A DNA stretch of 64,000 bases, from positions 1 through 64,000 of the forward strand of contig NZ_JAJQJI010000001.1 of assembly GCF_021213805.1 (NCBI RefSeq). The letters are read 5' to 3'. Position 1 is the first letter of the stretch; each line of letters starts with the position of its first letter. Below, in pieces: positions 41,857 to 52,007 of this stretch. Under the pieces are notes generated by a model. The model did no database searches. It saw nothing but the letters and a program-made list of their open reading frames with translations, and was not told where the DNA came from. Origin of the DNA: Mycobacterium sp. MYCO198283 (GTDB lineage Bacteria; Actinomycetota; Actinomycetes; Mycobacteriales; Mycobacteriaceae). Made by a program: the position numbers and the translations under genes.

Positions 41857-43676
41857 CCCCGGTGCTGCAGGTGAGCGACCTGTCGGTGACGTTCCCGACC
41901 GACGGCGGCGACGTCGCGGCGGTCCGCGGCCTGAGCTACCGCGTCGACGCCGGCGACGTGCTCGCGATCGTCGGCGAATCCGGCAGCGGGAAGTCGGCCG
42001 CCGCCATGGCGGTGATCGGGCTGCTGCCCACCTACGCCCGCGTGACCGGTTCGGCGCGGCTTGGCGGCGACGAGCTGCTCGGCCGCTCCGATCGCGAGCT
42101 GTCGCGGATCCGCGGCCGGCGGATCGGCACGGTGTTCCAGGACCCGATGTCGGCGCTGACGCCGGTGTACTCCGTCGGCGACCAGATCGCCGAGGCGGTC
42201 CGGGTGCACCGGCGCGACGTCGGGAAGCGCGACGCGCGGCGGCGCGCCGTCGAGCTGCTGGAGCTGGTGGGCATCGGGCAGCCGGCGCGCCGCGCGAGCG
42301 CCTTCCCGCACGAACTGTCCGGCGGCGAGCGGCAGCGGGTGGTCATCGCCATCGCGATCGCCAACGACCCCGAGCTGCTGATCTGCGACGAGCCCACCAC
42401 CGCACTCGACGTCACCGTGCAGGCGCAGATCCTCGACGTGTTGCGCACCGCCCGCGACGTGACCGGCGCCGCGGTCGTCCTCATCACCCACGACCTCGGC
42501 GTGGTGGCGGAGTTCGCCGACCGCGCCGTCGTGATGTACGCCGGGCGGACGGTCGAAACCGCCGCGGTCGCGACACTTCTCGACGCGCCGCGAATGCCCT
42601 ACACCGTCGGCCTACTCGGCTCGGTGCCGCGCCTCGACGCCCCGCAGGGCGCCCGGCTCGTGCCGATTCCGCCCGGGACGGGCACGGCCGCACCGGGATG
42701 TTCGTTCGCGCCGCGCTGCCCGCTGGTGACCGACGACTGCCACCGCGCCGAACCGCCGCTCGTCGCCGTGGGCGTGGGCCACGCGGCGGCCTGCATCCAC
42801 ACCGACGCGGTCGCGGGCCGCAGCGCCGCCGACATCTACGGCGTTGCCACCCAGCCGTCGGGGCGGGCGGAGCGGGAGCCCGGCCCGCCGGTGCTGGCGG
42901 TCCGCGACCTGGTGCGCACCTACCGGCTCGCCACCGGAGCGCTGCTGCGCCGACAGGTCGGGGAGGTCCGGGCCGTCGACGGCGTGACGTTCGAACTACC
43001 GCGGGGCCAGACGCTGGCGCTCGTCGGTGAATCCGGTTCGGGCAAGACCACGACGGTCCACGAGATCCTGGGGTTGACGGCGCCGCACGCCGGCAGCATC
43101 GAGGTGCTCGGCGAGGACGTGGCCACCCTGGACCGGACGCGGCGGCGGGCGCTGCGCAGGGAGCTGCAGGTGGTGTTCCAAGACCCCGACGCCTCGCTCG
43201 ACCCACGCCTGCCGGTGTTCGACCTGGTCGCCGAACCGCTGCGGGCAGGCGGACATGAGCCTGCCGCGATCCGGACCCGGGTCGGCGAACTGCTCGACAC
43301 CGTCGGGCTGCCCCGCGGCGACGCCGCCCGCTATCCCGGCGAGTTCTCCGGCGGACAGCAGCAGCGCATCGCGATCGCGCGGGCACTGGCGACGCGGCCG
43401 CGGATCCTCGCGCTCGACGAGCCGGTGTCCGCGCTGGACGTGTCGATCCAGGCCGGCATCGTCAACCTGCTGCTCGACCTGCAGGACGCGTTCGGCCTGT
43501 CGTATCTCTTCGTCTCCCATGACCTCTCGGTGGTGAAACACCTCGCACACCGGGTCGCGGTGATGCGGCGCGGCAAGCTCGTCGAGCAGGGCGACGCCGA
43601 CGAGGTGCTCGCCAACCCGCAGCACGACTACACCCGCGCGCTCGTGGCGGCGGTTCCGCGGATGCGGCCTCGCTAG
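41853..43676 (+). CDS. oppD: oligopeptide ABC transporter ATPase OppD (two fused ATPase domains)
   Basis: The 607-residue protein fuses both nucleotide-binding domains: Walker [10 protein letters not shown] and [10 protein letters not shown], signatures LSGGERQRV and FSGGQQQRI. After the first domain is the oligopeptide C-terminal segment with four cysteines ([16 protein letters not shown] and AAACI), the cluster reported in M. tuberculosis OppABCD to hold a 4Fe-4S group required for function. It is coupled to oppC by a 4-bp overlap; oppA follows after 10 nt. Confidence 0.95.
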   Translation: MTPVLQVSDLSVTFPTDGGDVAAVRGLSYRVDAGDVLAIVGESGSGKSAAAMAVIGLLPTYARVTGSARLGGDELLGRSDRELSRIRGRRIGTVFQDPMSALTPVYSVGDQIAEAVRVHRRDVGKRDARRRAVELLELVGIGQPARRASAFPHELSGGERQRVVIAIAIANDPELLICDEPTTALDVTVQAQILDVLRTARDVTGAAVVLITHDLGVVAEFADRAVVMYAGRTVETAAVATLLDAPRMPYTVGLLGSVPRLDAPQGARLVPIPPGTGTAAPGCSFAPRCPLVTDDCHRAEPPLVAVGVGHAAACIHTDAVAGRSAADIYGVATQPSGRAEREPGPPVLAVRDLVRTYRLATGALLRRQVGEVRAVDGVTFELPRGQTLALVGESGSGKTTTVHEILGLTAPHAGSIEVLGEDVATLDRTRRRALRRELQVVFQDPDASLDPRLPVFDLVAEPLRAGGHEPAAIRTRVGELLDTVGLPRGDAARYPGEFSGGQQQRIAIARALATRPRILALDEPVSALDVSIQAGIVNLLLDLQDAFGLSYLFVSHDLSVVKHLAHRVAVMRRGKLVEQGDADEVLANPQHDYTRALVAAVPRMRPR

Positions 43677-43686
43677 CATCGCTTCC

Positions 43687-45354
43687 GTGACTGCGCTGCG
43701 GACGGCCCTGGTGACCCTGCTGACCGCGGTGCTGCTGCTGACCGGCTGCAGCGCGGGCAACAACGGCGCGAGCGTCGGCGGCAGTGCCGAACTCGGCGCG
43801 ACCAACGACGTCAACCCGCAAGACCCCACCACGCTGCGCGAGGGCGGCAACCTGCGGCTGGCGCTGTCGGAGCTGCCGCCCAACTGGAACGGCATGCACC
43901 TCGACGGCAACACCGTCGACCTCCACGCGGTGAACAAGGCGACGCTGCCGCGGGCGTTCATCATCGCGGCCGACGGCTCGGCGACCGTCAACACCGACTA
44001 CTTCACCAGCGTCGAGCAGACCGGCAGCGATCCCCAGCAGATCACCTACACGATCAACCCCAAGGCCGTGTGGTCCGACGGCACGCCGATCACCTGGGAG
44101 GACATCGCCTCGCAGGTGCGCGCCAACAGCGGCAAAGACCCGGCCTACCAGATCGCGGCACCCAACGGCTACGACCGCGTCGACAAGGTCACTCGCGGTG
44201 TCGACGACCGGCAGGCCGTGATCACCTTCGCCAAGCCCTACGCGGAATGGCGCGGCATGTTCGCCGGCAACGCCACCTTGCAGCCGCGCAGCATGACGGC
44301 GAACCCCGAGGTGTTCAACACCGGGCAGCGCGACAAGCCCGGCCCGTCCGCCGGCCCGTTCGTCGTCACCGGCATCGACCGCAGCGCCCAGCGGATCACG
44401 CTGTCCCGCAACCCCAGATGGTGGGGCGCCACACCCCGGCTCGACACCATCACTTTCTTGGTGCTCGACGACGCCGCGCGGATCGGTGCGCTGCAGAACA
44501 ACGAGATCGACGCGACCGGCATCGCGAACGTCGACGAGTTGACGAAGGTGCGGCAGACCGCGGGACTGACGGTGCGGCGGGCGCCCTCGGCGGCGTGGTC
44601 GACCCTGACGTTCAACGGCGCGCCCGGCGCGATCCTGTCCGACCGGGCGCTGCGGCAGGCGATCGCCAAGGGAATCGACCGGCAGCTCATCGCCGACGTG
44701 CTGCAGCGGGGTCTCACCGACAACCCGACGCCGCTGAACAACCACATCTACGTCGCCGGTCAAGAGGGCTACCAGAACAACAGCGCCGTGGTCGCTTTCG
44801 ACCCCGACGCCGCCCGCCGCCAACTCGACCAGCTCGGATGGCGCCTGGACGGCGCCGTGCGCCGCAAGGACGGCAAGCCGCTCGTGGTGCGCAACGTCGT
44901 CACCGCGACGTCCTCCGGTGACCGGATCGCGCGCATCCTGCAGGACAACCTCCGCGCCATCGGCGTCGACCTGCGGATCGAGGCCAAACCGGCGGCGGGC
45001 TACTTCACCGACTGGATCACCGTCGGCAACTTCGACATCGGCACCTTCGGCTGGGGTGGCGACGCGTTCCCGCTGTCGGGGCTCACGCAGATCTACGCGT
45101 CGAACGGCCAGAGCAACTTCGGCAAGATCGGGACTCCGGAGATCGACGCGAAGATCGAACAGACCCTTGCCGAGCAGGATCCCGGCACGGCGCGGCGGCT
45201 CGCCAACGAGGTCGACGTGCTGCTGTGGGACGAGGTGTTCAGCCTGCCGCTATTCCAGGCCGCGGGCAACGTCGGCGTGCGTTCCGCGCTCGCCAACTAC
45301 GGCGCACCGGGCATCGCCGACGTGAACTACACCGCCATCGGCTTCATGCCCTGA
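43687..45354 (+). CDS. oppA: oligopeptide-binding lipoprotein OppA
   Basis: The 555-residue substrate-binding protein has a lipoprotein signal (VTALRTALVTLLTAVLLLTG with lipobox LTGCS, Cys about residue 20) and a family 5 extracellular solute-binding domain (KAVWSDGTPITWEDI, LDTITFLVLDDAA). It delivers peptides to OppBCD. The GTG at 43687 lies 7 nt after a TAGCAT -10 box (43674-43679) that overlaps the oppD stop, so oppA may have an extra leaderless promoter raising its dose. Its 3' end overlaps the convergent GMC gene by 11 bp. Confidence 0.94.
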   Translation: MTALRTALVTLLTAVLLLTGCSAGNNGASVGGSAELGATNDVNPQDPTTLREGGNLRLALSELPPNWNGMHLDGNTVDLHAVNKATLPRAFIIAADGSATVNTDYFTSVEQTGSDPQQITYTINPKAVWSDGTPITWEDIASQVRANSGKDPAYQIAAPNGYDRVDKVTRGVDDRQAVITFAKPYAEWRGMFAGNATLQPRSMTANPEVFNTGQRDKPGPSAGPFVVTGIDRSAQRITLSRNPRWWGATPRLDTITFLVLDDAARIGALQNNEIDATGIANVDELTKVRQTAGLTVRRAPSAAWSTLTFNGAPGAILSDRALRQAIAKGIDRQLIADVLQRGLTDNPTPLNNHIYVAGQEGYQNNSAVVAFDPDAARRQLDQLGWRLDGAVRRKDGKPLVVRNVVTATSSGDRIARILQDNLRAIGVDLRIEAKPAAGYFTDWITVGNFDIGTFGWGGDAFPLSGLTQIYASNGQSNFGKIGTPEIDAKIEQTLAEQDPGTARRLANEVDVLLWDEVFSLPLFQAAGNVGVRSALANYGAPGIADVNYTAIGFMP

Positions 45355-46990
45355 CCGCCGAGCGGATCAGGTCCGACGCCTTCTCGCCGATCACGACCGC
45401 CGGTGCGTGGGTGTGGCCGCGGATGATCTCCGGCATCACCGAGGCGTCGGCGACCCGCAGTCCTTCGACGCCGCGCACCCGCAGCTCCGGATCGACGACG
45501 CTGCGCTCGTCGCGGCCCATGCGGCAGGTGCCCGTCGGGTGGTACAGGGTCTGCGACGTGGTGCGCAGTGCCTCGGCGAGGATCTCGTCGTCGATGTCGT
45601 CGACGTACAGCTCCCGCTGTGCGCCGCTGGCCTGCGGCAGCGGCCGGGCCACCTTGCCGAGCACGTCGCGCAGCGCGGGTGCCCGAGCGATCTCCGCGCT
45701 CATCCGCAGGCCGGTCATCATCGCCTCGCGGTCTCGCTCGTCGGCGAGGTACCGCGGGTCGATGCGGGGCTTGGCCGTCGGGTCGGCCGAGGCGAGCGTG
45801 ACGCTGCCGGTGCTGCGCGGGCGGACCAGGATCGGACCGAGCACCACCGCGTGGGTGTCGTAGCGGTCGCCGAGGCCCTCGTCGAAGAACGGCGCGGGCG
45901 CGAACAGCAGCTCGAGGTCGGGGAGTTCGAGGTCCGGCCGCGACCGGACGAACCCGTACGCCTCGCCGACGTTCGACGTCAGCATGCCGCGCCGCCGGAT
46001 GAGGTAGTTGAGCAGTTCGAGCGGCTTCTCGGCGGTGAAGAGGCTGTCGTGTTTGACGTCGAAGCCCAGCGGCGTGCAGAGGTGGTCCTTGAGGTTGCGG
46101 CCCACCTCGGGCGCGTGATGGACCACGTCGATACCGTGCTCGGCCAGCTGGTCGCGGTCGCCGATGCCCGACAGCAGGAGCAGCTGCGGGCTGTTGACGG
46201 CGCCGCCGCACAGGACGACCTCGCGGCGGGCGTGGACCACCTGCCGCCCGGACGCCGTCTGGTATTCGACGCCGACCGCCCGACCGCGCTCGACGAGCAC
46301 CCGGGTGGCGAGCGCGCCGGTGGTGACGGTGAGGTTCTTGCGGTGCGCGGCCGGCTTGAGGTAGCCGTCGGCGGTGCTCCACCGCGCGCCGCGCCGCTGC
46401 GTCACCACCGTTTCCGTGAACCCTTCCGGCTGCGCCGAATTCGGCTTGGCCAGCGGGTGCCCGCACTGCTGGACCGCGGTGAGGTAGGCCGCGGTGGCGC
46501 TGCGGGGGCTGCGCTGCCGGGAGATGTGCAGCGGCCCGTCGCTGCCGCTGGCGGTGCGGTCGACGACGGTCGCGGCGTCGCGGGTGTTCTCGATCCGGCG
46601 GAAGTACTCGAGCACTTCCCGGTAGCTCCACTCCGGCCCGGCGAGCTCGGCCCATTCGTCGTAGTCGGCCGCGAAACCGCGAACCCACATCATCGCGTTC
46701 ATCGACGACGACCCGCCGAGCAGCTTCCCGCGCGGCCAGTACACCCGCCGACCGCCCAGCGCGGGCTGGGGCTCGGTCGCATAGTCCCAGTCCAGCTCGG
46801 TGCGGAACAGCTTGGAGAACGCCGCCGGGACGTGGACGAACCGGTTCGAGTCTGGTGGCCCCGCCTCGAGCGCCACCACCGAGACCTGCGGGTCGGCGCT
46901 GAGCCGGTTCGCCAGGACGGCGCCCGCCGAGCCGGTGCCGACCACGACGTAATCGGCGGTGGTGGGGGGACTGTCGGTTGTGGAAGCCAC
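45344..46990 (-). CDS. GMC family FAD-dependent oxidoreductase (choline dehydrogenase-like)
   Basis: The 548-residue flavoprotein has the FAD dinucleotide motif VVVGTGSAGAVLANRL (about residues 15-30), the GMC signature 1 region RGKLLGGSSSMNAM, signature 2 GAVNSPQLLLLSGIG and the C-terminal catalytic His region YHPTGTCRMG and DASVMPEIIRGHTHAP. It should oxidise an alcohol; similarity to choline dehydrogenase is only general. Homologue recalled: Rv1279. It starts at GTG 46990, 72 nt downstream of the YhaN-like gene. Confidence 0.9.
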   Translation of the reverse strand: MASTTDSPPTTADYVVVGTGSAGAVLANRLSADPQVSVVALEAGPPDSNRFVHVPAAFSKLFRTELDWDYATEPQPALGGRRVYWPRGKLLGGSSSMNAMMWVRGFAADYDEWAELAGPEWSYREVLEYFRRIENTRDAATVVDRTASGSDGPLHISRQRSPRSATAAYLTAVQQCGHPLAKPNSAQPEGFTETVVTQRRGARWSTADGYLKPAAHRKNLTVTTGALATRVLVERGRAVGVEYQTASGRQVVHARREVVLCGGAVNSPQLLLLSGIGDRDQLAEHGIDVVHHAPEVGRNLKDHLCTPLGFDVKHDSLFTAEKPLELLNYLIRRRGMLTSNVGEAYGFVRSRPDLELPDLELLFAPAPFFDEGLGDRYDTHAVVLGPILVRPRSTGSVTLASADPTAKPRIDPRYLADERDREAMMTGLRMSAEIARAPALRDVLGKVARPLPQASGAQRELYVDDIDDEILAEALRTTSQTLYHPTGTCRMGRDERSVVDPELRVRGVEGLRVADASVMPEIIRGHTHAPAVVIGEKASDLIRSAVRA

Positions 46991-47062
46991 GCGGCACTCC
47001 TCTTGGCTGGGCGACGCTGCCGGAACAGTTGAGCTACCCGATGGGCGTCGCGCGAAACGGCG

Positions 47063-49681
47063 TCAGCGGGTCAGCGCGATGTGTTGGGCGCCGTCGACCG
47101 TGCGGTACCGCTCCGGCGTGCAGGTGAGCACGATGACCTGCCCGTCGCCGCCGACCGCGTCGAAGACGGCGCCCATCTTCGCCAGCCGCTCGGTGTCGGT
47201 GAACCCGAGCGCATCGTCGAGGATCACCGGCACGCTGTCCTCCTTCGCCACCAGCGCCGCACCGGCCAGCCGCGCCACGATGTTGAGCTGCTCCTTCGCG
47301 CCGCCCGACAGCGACTCGTAGGGCACCGTGCGCCCGGCGAGCGTGCGGTTGGTGATGCACAGGTTGCTGTCGACCGCCACCTCGAAGTCCGGCCCGAACA
47401 CCAGCCGCCCCAGGCGCTGCACCTCGCCGCGGAACGGCTCGACGTACCGCCGGCGGGCGGTGTCGCGGTGGCGCAGCATCACCTCGCGCAGCAGCTCGAC
47501 GGCCCGCGCCCGCCGGCCGATGCGCTCACATTCGGCGGCGGCGTGCGCCAGCTCGGTGCGGGCTGCGTCCAGCCGGCCCTTGCGCCCTTCGCCGCCGTAG
47601 ACGCTGAGCCGCGTCGCGACGTCGCGGAGCTCGGCGGCGACGGCGGCGGTGCGCTCGGCGAGCGCGTCGGCCGCGTACTGCGCCTCGGCGAGCTCGGCAT
47701 CGACCGCCTCGGGCGCATACCCGGCCAGCTCCGCCCCGGCCGCCGCCACGAGCTCCTCGGCGGCGAGCACCGCCTGCGCGTCGGCCTCCGCCGCCGCGGC
47801 GACCGCCTCGTCGGGGTCGGCGGCCCGTTCGGCGGCGAGCCGCTGCTGCGCGGCGACGTGCTGGGCCTCGGCGGCCGCCACCGCCTCACGCAGCATCGCC
47901 ACCCGGGTGGCGGCCGCCGTCGCCCGGGCCCGCGCCTGCTCGCCGTGGCGGCGCTGTTCCTCGCGGACCGTGGCCACCTCGTGCCGGTCGCCGGTGGCCT
48001 CGATGAGCTCGGTGCGGGCATCGTCGAGGGTCACGGTGACGTCGGTGGCGGCGGGCCGAGCCCGCAGCTCCGCCCACCGCGCGCGCAGCGCCGCGACGTC
48101 CTCGTCCTGCTCCAGCCCGCGCAGCGTCGCGCGCAGCTCGTTGCGCCGCTCGACGAGCCGCCGTCGCTGCCCGGCCGCGGCACGCGCGGCGTCGAGGTCG
48201 GTGACGCCGGCCTGCTCCAACGCGTCGGTCAGCACGGCCTGAGCCCGGTCGAGCTGCGCCTGCACCTCCGCGGCCGACGCGCCCGGCACCAGCCGCGCCG
48301 TCAGCACGTCGGCGACCTCGACCACCGTCGGCGTGGCGCCGGTGGTCGACCACGTCTCCCCGCGCCGCAAAGCGACCTCGATGTCTCCGAACCGCAGGGT
48401 CACGTCCGCGGCGGCGGTCAGCTCCAGGCGCGCCGACACCAGCTCGGCGCGCCCGGTCAGCATCGCGACCGTCGAGCTCGCCGACTCGATGTCGGACAGC
48501 AGATCGTCGGTGACGGCGGCGGCAGACAATTCGGTCTCGGCGGCGGCGAGCTCGGCCGCCGTCGCGTCGATGGTGGCGATGCGGCCCGCCAGCCGCTGTT
48601 CGTCGGCGCGGTCCTTCAGCTCGTCCACGGCGCGGCGGGCCCGGTCCTTGCGCTCGTCGGCAGCGACCAGCGCCTCATCCGCGGCGGCCTCGGCAGCCTC
48701 GGCCGCCGCCACCGCCTGCGCCGCGGCGGCCGCTTCCCCCTCGGCGGTCGCCAGGGTTTCCCGGTGCGCGGCAACTCGTGCCGCGTGCTCGTCGACCTCG
48801 GCCTGCCGTCGCCGGCGCTCGGTCAACGCCGCAGCGGTGGCTGCCGCGCGCCCGGCGGCGCCCGCCGCCGCGGCCACCGCCTGCTGCAGCCGGGCGCGCA
48901 CCGCGGCGACCGCCTCGGCCGCCGTGCGGGCGCGGTGCAGTCGCTGCGTGATGGCCGGCCGCTCCCCGGCGAGCCGGGCGGCCGTCGCGGTCAGCTCGTC
49001 GTGGCGGGCGAGGTCGGCATCGACCTCGGCGACCGCGCGGGTCCAGTGCGCCACCTCGGCCTCGGCGGCCTGCAACCGCTTCTTCGCCGCGGCCCACATC
49101 CCCGTCGGCCGACCGCTCTTCGCCGTGAAGTAGCGCGCGTACTCCTCGTCGATCCGGTCGATCAGCAGCGGTTCGGCACCCGACAGCTCGGCCGCCTCGC
49201 CCGCGGCGACGTCGAGCGCCCGGGCCAGCGCGTCACAGCCCGACAGATCGACCGGCGCCGTCGACGACGCCTGCAGCACCCGCTGAGCGCGCCACAGCCC
49301 GGTGTCGACGGTCTCGGCGAGCATGGCGAGCACCCGCTCGTGCGCCTCGTCGCCGGTGAGTTGTGCACGCCGCGGCGCCAGGACCGTCAGCCGGGTCTCA
49401 GGCTTGCGGTGGAACCGCTTGAAGTACTCGAACCGGTAAGGACCGGTGCTGATCTCGGCGCACACCTCCGCGCCCACGTCGGCGTGGGTGGGCTTGACGT
49501 CCTTGACGTCCTTCTTGCCGGACCGGTCCTTGCATTCGAGCAGCAGATCCAGCGCCTCCACCATGGACGACTTGCCGATCTCGTTGGCGCCGCTGAGCAC
49601 CACGACACCGCTGTCGGGGAAATCGATCTCGCGGTGCGCGACGCCGCGGAAGTTCGTGAGGGTCAACCGGTGCAGCTTCAT
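47063..49681 (-). CDS. YhaN/SbcC-like coiled-coil ATPase
   Basis: The 872-residue protein has an ABC-type ATPase head split by a long alanine- and arginine-rich coiled coil (about residues 150-770). Head motifs: Walker A GANEIGKSS (31-39), signature LSGGAKEQLNIVARL and Walker B VPVILDDALGF. The coiled coil contains no CXXC zinc hook, so it resembles AAA_27/YhaN proteins more than SbcC or Rad50. The gene overlaps its partner nuclease gene by 4 bp (ATGA). Together they probably form a DNA end-processing complex. Homologue recalled: Rv1278. Confidence 0.9.
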   Translation of the reverse strand: MKLHRLTLTNFRGVAHREIDFPDSGVVVLSGANEIGKSSMVEALDLLLECKDRSGKKDVKDVKPTHADVGAEVCAEISTGPYRFEYFKRFHRKPETRLTVLAPRRAQLTGDEAHERVLAMLAETVDTGLWRAQRVLQASSTAPVDLSGCDALARALDVAAGEAAELSGAEPLLIDRIDEEYARYFTAKSGRPTGMWAAAKKRLQAAEAEVAHWTRAVAEVDADLARHDELTATAARLAGERPAITQRLHRARTAAEAVAAVRARLQQAVAAAAGAAGRAAATAAALTERRRRQAEVDEHAARVAAHRETLATAEGEAAAAAQAVAAAEAAEAAADEALVAADERKDRARRAVDELKDRADEQRLAGRIATIDATAAELAAAETELSAAAVTDDLLSDIESASSTVAMLTGRAELVSARLELTAAADVTLRFGDIEVALRRGETWSTTGATPTVVEVADVLTARLVPGASAAEVQAQLDRAQAVLTDALEQAGVTDLDAARAAAGQRRRLVERRNELRATLRGLEQDEDVAALRARWAELRARPAATDVTVTLDDARTELIEATGDRHEVATVREEQRRHGEQARARATAAATRVAMLREAVAAAEAQHVAAQQRLAAERAADPDEAVAAAAEADAQAVLAAEELVAAAGAELAGYAPEAVDAELAEAQYAADALAERTAAVAAELRDVATRLSVYGGEGRKGRLDAARTELAHAAAECERIGRRARAVELLREVMLRHRDTARRRYVEPFRGEVQRLGRLVFGPDFEVAVDSNLCITNRTLAGRTVPYESLSGGAKEQLNIVARLAGAALVAKEDSVPVILDDALGFTDTERLAKMGAVFDAVGGDGQVIVLTCTPERYRTVDGAQHIALTR

Positions 49682-50823
49682 GCCGCGCCCCGATCCAGCA
49701 GCCGCAGCAACAGCCCCAGCGCCGCCTGCGCGTCCTCACCGGTACCGGGCGCCGCCGCCGCGGCGACCAGTTCGTGGACCGCGTCGGCCGCGAACCCGCC
49801 CACCCCGAGATCGGCGAACTCGCCGTCGGCCGGCATCACCGTGAGCTGAGTCCAGTTGTCCCACAACTCCAGTGACGCGAACCGCCGCGCGTAGCGGTCG
49901 AGGCAGGCGTCCAGCGCGGCGCGGTGGGTGACCGTCAGCGTGCCCGTGAGGCCGAGCCGAACGGCGGTGCGGTCCTTGTCGGCGAGCTGGTCGAGGTTGA
50001 GGTCGAGATCGGCGACGTCGCGGTCGTCGTCGACGGTGCGCCGCAGCGCGACGAACCGCCAGCGCCCCACCCGCTCCGCCCGTACCGTCGCCGGTCGCTC
50101 GGCCGTCGCCTCGTCGATGTCGACGACCAACACATGCCCGGGATCGGGTTCGACGTCGTCGAAGTTGGTGACCTCCGGCGCGCCCGAGTACCAGACGCGC
50201 CCGCTGCCGCCGACCTGCATCCGAGAGTGCTTGTCGCCCAACGCCACATAGTGCAGCGCGCCGCGGCCGATGGCGTCGTCGAGCACGGCGGTGCGGATCA
50301 CCGAGGGCCGCGACGGATCGGGGTCGAACAGGTCGATCCCGCCGTGGGCGACCAGCACCCGGACCGTGCCGTCGTCGTCGAGCCCGTCGAGCGCCTCGGC
50401 CACCAGATCGCGCGTGGGGCGCTTGGACCGCCACGGTGCGGCGACGAGCTGCACGCCGGGGCGCACCTCGACCACCCCGGACCGGTCGAGCACGACGACG
50501 TTGTCCGGCTTCTCGGCGCGGAACAGCGCGCTGGTGTACACCGACGACGCGTCGAGCGGATCGTGGTTGCCGGGCAGCAGGTACACCGGGATCCCGATGC
50601 CGCGCATGGCTTCCAGCGACTGGCTGACCACCCGCGGATCGAGCTGGTTGTCGTCGAACACGTCGCCGGCGACCACGACGAACTCGGCGCCGGTCCGGCG
50701 CGCCAGCGCACCCAACCCCGCCACGGCGTCGCGGCGGGCCGCGGAGTAGCGGGCCTGCGCCTCCCCCGCCAGGTAGTGCCGCGTCATGCCGAGCTGCCAG
50801 TCAGCGGTGTGCAGGAATCGCAT
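49678..50823 (-). CDS. YhaO/SbcD-like DNA repair metallophosphoesterase
   Basis: The 381-residue calcineurin-like phosphoesterase has the full metal-site series HTADWQLG, GDVFDDN, GNHDPLD, VAHGGI and GDKHSR, as in SbcD/Mre11 nucleases. A C-terminal helical part (about residues 280-381) may bind the ATPase partner encoded directly downstream with a 4-bp overlap. I chose ATG 50823 (MRFLHTADWQLG); the open frame upstream is a shadow. Divergent from the sixA gene. Confidence 0.93.
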   Translation of the reverse strand: MRFLHTADWQLGMTRHYLAGEAQARYSAARRDAVAGLGALARRTGAEFVVVAGDVFDDNQLDPRVVSQSLEAMRGIGIPVYLLPGNHDPLDASSVYTSALFRAEKPDNVVVLDRSGVVEVRPGVQLVAAPWRSKRPTRDLVAEALDGLDDDGTVRVLVAHGGIDLFDPDPSRPSVIRTAVLDDAIGRGALHYVALGDKHSRMQVGGSGRVWYSGAPEVTNFDDVEPDPGHVLVVDIDEATAERPATVRAERVGRWRFVALRRTVDDDRDVADLDLNLDQLADKDRTAVRLGLTGTLTVTHRAALDACLDRYARRFASLELWDNWTQLTVMPADGEFADLGVGGFAADAVHELVAAAAAPGTGEDAQAALGLLLRLLDRGAA

Positions 50824-50940
50824 CGCCCGAGCCCCCTTCGTCCAGCCGTCCGTTCGAGCACCGCGAGCGTACGACCGGCCACCGACAAATCCGCGGAACC
50901 GCTGGGACGCGGGCCCGTCCCGGCGCCGTACGGTCGCCCC

Positions 50941-51471
50941 ATGAGCCGGACGCTGCTGCTGATGCGCCATGCCAAGTCGGGCTATCCGCCGGGGGTGGAC
51001 GACCACGACCGGCCACTGGCAGCGCGCGGCGAGCGGGAGGCCGGCCTGGCCGGCGATCTCCTGCGCCACCGCGGCATCGACGCCGTGCTGTGCTCCTCGG
51101 CGCGCCGCACCCGGGACACGCTGGCGCGCACCGGCATCGACGCGCCGGTGCACATCGCGACCCGGCTCTACGACGCGGCGCCGGAAACGGTGCTGGCCGA
51201 GATCCGGGAGGCCGACGCCACCTTCGGCGCCGAGGTGCACACCCTGCTGGTCATCGGCCACGAGCCGGCCATGAGCGGGCTCACGCTCGCGCTGGCCGCC
51301 CCGGGCGTCTCCGACGCTCCCGCCGCCCCGGGCGTCTCCGACGCCGCTGCCCTGCGGCGCGTTGCCACGAAGTTCCCGACGTCGGCGATCGCCACGCTGC
51401 ACGTCGACGGACCGTGGGACACGCTGGGCGCCGGCGGCGCGGTCCTGACGTCGTTCGACGTGCCGCGCTAG
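50941..51471 (+). CDS. SixA-type phosphohistidine phosphatase (histidine phosphatase family)
   Basis: The 176-residue protein has the phosphatase motif LLLMRHAKSGYPPG (catalytic His about residue 10) and the second His in VIGHEPAMSG, matching SixA-like proteins. Such enzymes remove phosphate from protein histidines. The segment after the second motif contains a tandem 9-residue duplication (AAPGVSDAP/AAPGVSDAA), which may alter a surface loop. A TACGGT -10 box lies 6 nt before ATG 50941. It converges with lprC, overlapping by 4 bp. Confidence 0.9.
   Translation: MSRTLLLMRHAKSGYPPGVDDHDRPLAARGEREAGLAGDLLRHRGIDAVLCSSARRTRDTLARTGIDAPVHIATRLYDAAPETVLAEIREADATFGAEVHTLLVIGHEPAMSGLTLALAAPGVSDAPAAPGVSDAAALRRVATKFPTSAIATLHVDGPWDTLGAGGAVLTSFDVPR
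51295..51344. repeat. 27-bp in-frame duplication in sixA-like gene
   Basis: Two copies of the 23-bp string that begins GCCGCCCCGGGCGTCTCC occur at 51295-51317 and 51322-51344, period 27 bp, encoding two AAPGVSDA units. They are identical over 23 bp, suggesting a recent event. Confidence 0.8.
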
Positions 51472-52007
51472 CTGGTGGTCTGCAACGTCAGCTCCATGAG
51501 CTTGACGGCCGGCTCGCAGGCGTCCTCACCCGGCGACTGCGGGTTCACCCACCAGCCGACCACGCCCTGCGCGTCGCTGACCACGCCGCAGGAGCCGTTC
51601 GGATCGTTCGGACGGACCACGATGGACCGGATGCCGGAGATCGCGCGGTTCTCGATCGCGTAGCCCAGCTGCTCGGTGACGCTGATCTCGTTGTCGAGGC
51701 TGCCCTCCTCGAACCAGAACCGGGTGATGTCGACGAGGTTGCCGCGCTTGGTGATCGACTGCCAGCGGCACACCGCCCCGACGAACGTGCTCATGATGTC
51801 GCCCTCGTTGGCGCCGATGGCCTCGGTGAGCGTCTTCTCGTCGAGCTGGTCGCACTCCCGCAGCAGGTTCGGATACTGCTGCTCGGAGGACCGGCCGCGG
51901 TCCCCGGCGCCGGCCTTCACGGCGGTGCCCTCGACCGCGCGCGAGCAGCCGGCGACCAGCAGCACCGCGGTCACCGCCGCCAATACGCACAGCAGGCGGC
52001 GCATCAT
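51468..52007 (-). CDS. lprC: lipoprotein LprC-like (DUF3558 family)
   Basis: The 179-residue protein starts with a lipoprotein signal ([20 protein letters not shown], lipobox VAGCS) and continues as a mostly polar extracellular domain with two Cys pairs ([19 protein letters not shown]) as in DUF3558 lipoproteins. Function unknown; cell-envelope located. The ATG at 52007 overlaps the lprB stop. Homologue and position match Rv1275 as recalled. Confidence 0.85.
   Translation of the reverse strand: MMRRLLCVLAAVTAVLLVAGCSRAVEGTAVKAGAGDRGRSSEQQYPNLLRECDQLDEKTLTEAIGANEGDIMSTFVGAVCRWQSITKRGNLVDITRFWFEEGSLDNEISVTEQLGYAIENRAISGIRSIVVRPNDPNGSCGVVSDAQGVVGWWVNPQSPGEDACEPAVKLMELTLQTTS

Noticed and set aside
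45327..46997. 556-codon minus frame over the GMC gene
   Set aside because: Shadow frame; the true product in the neighbouring frame has clear GMC motifs.
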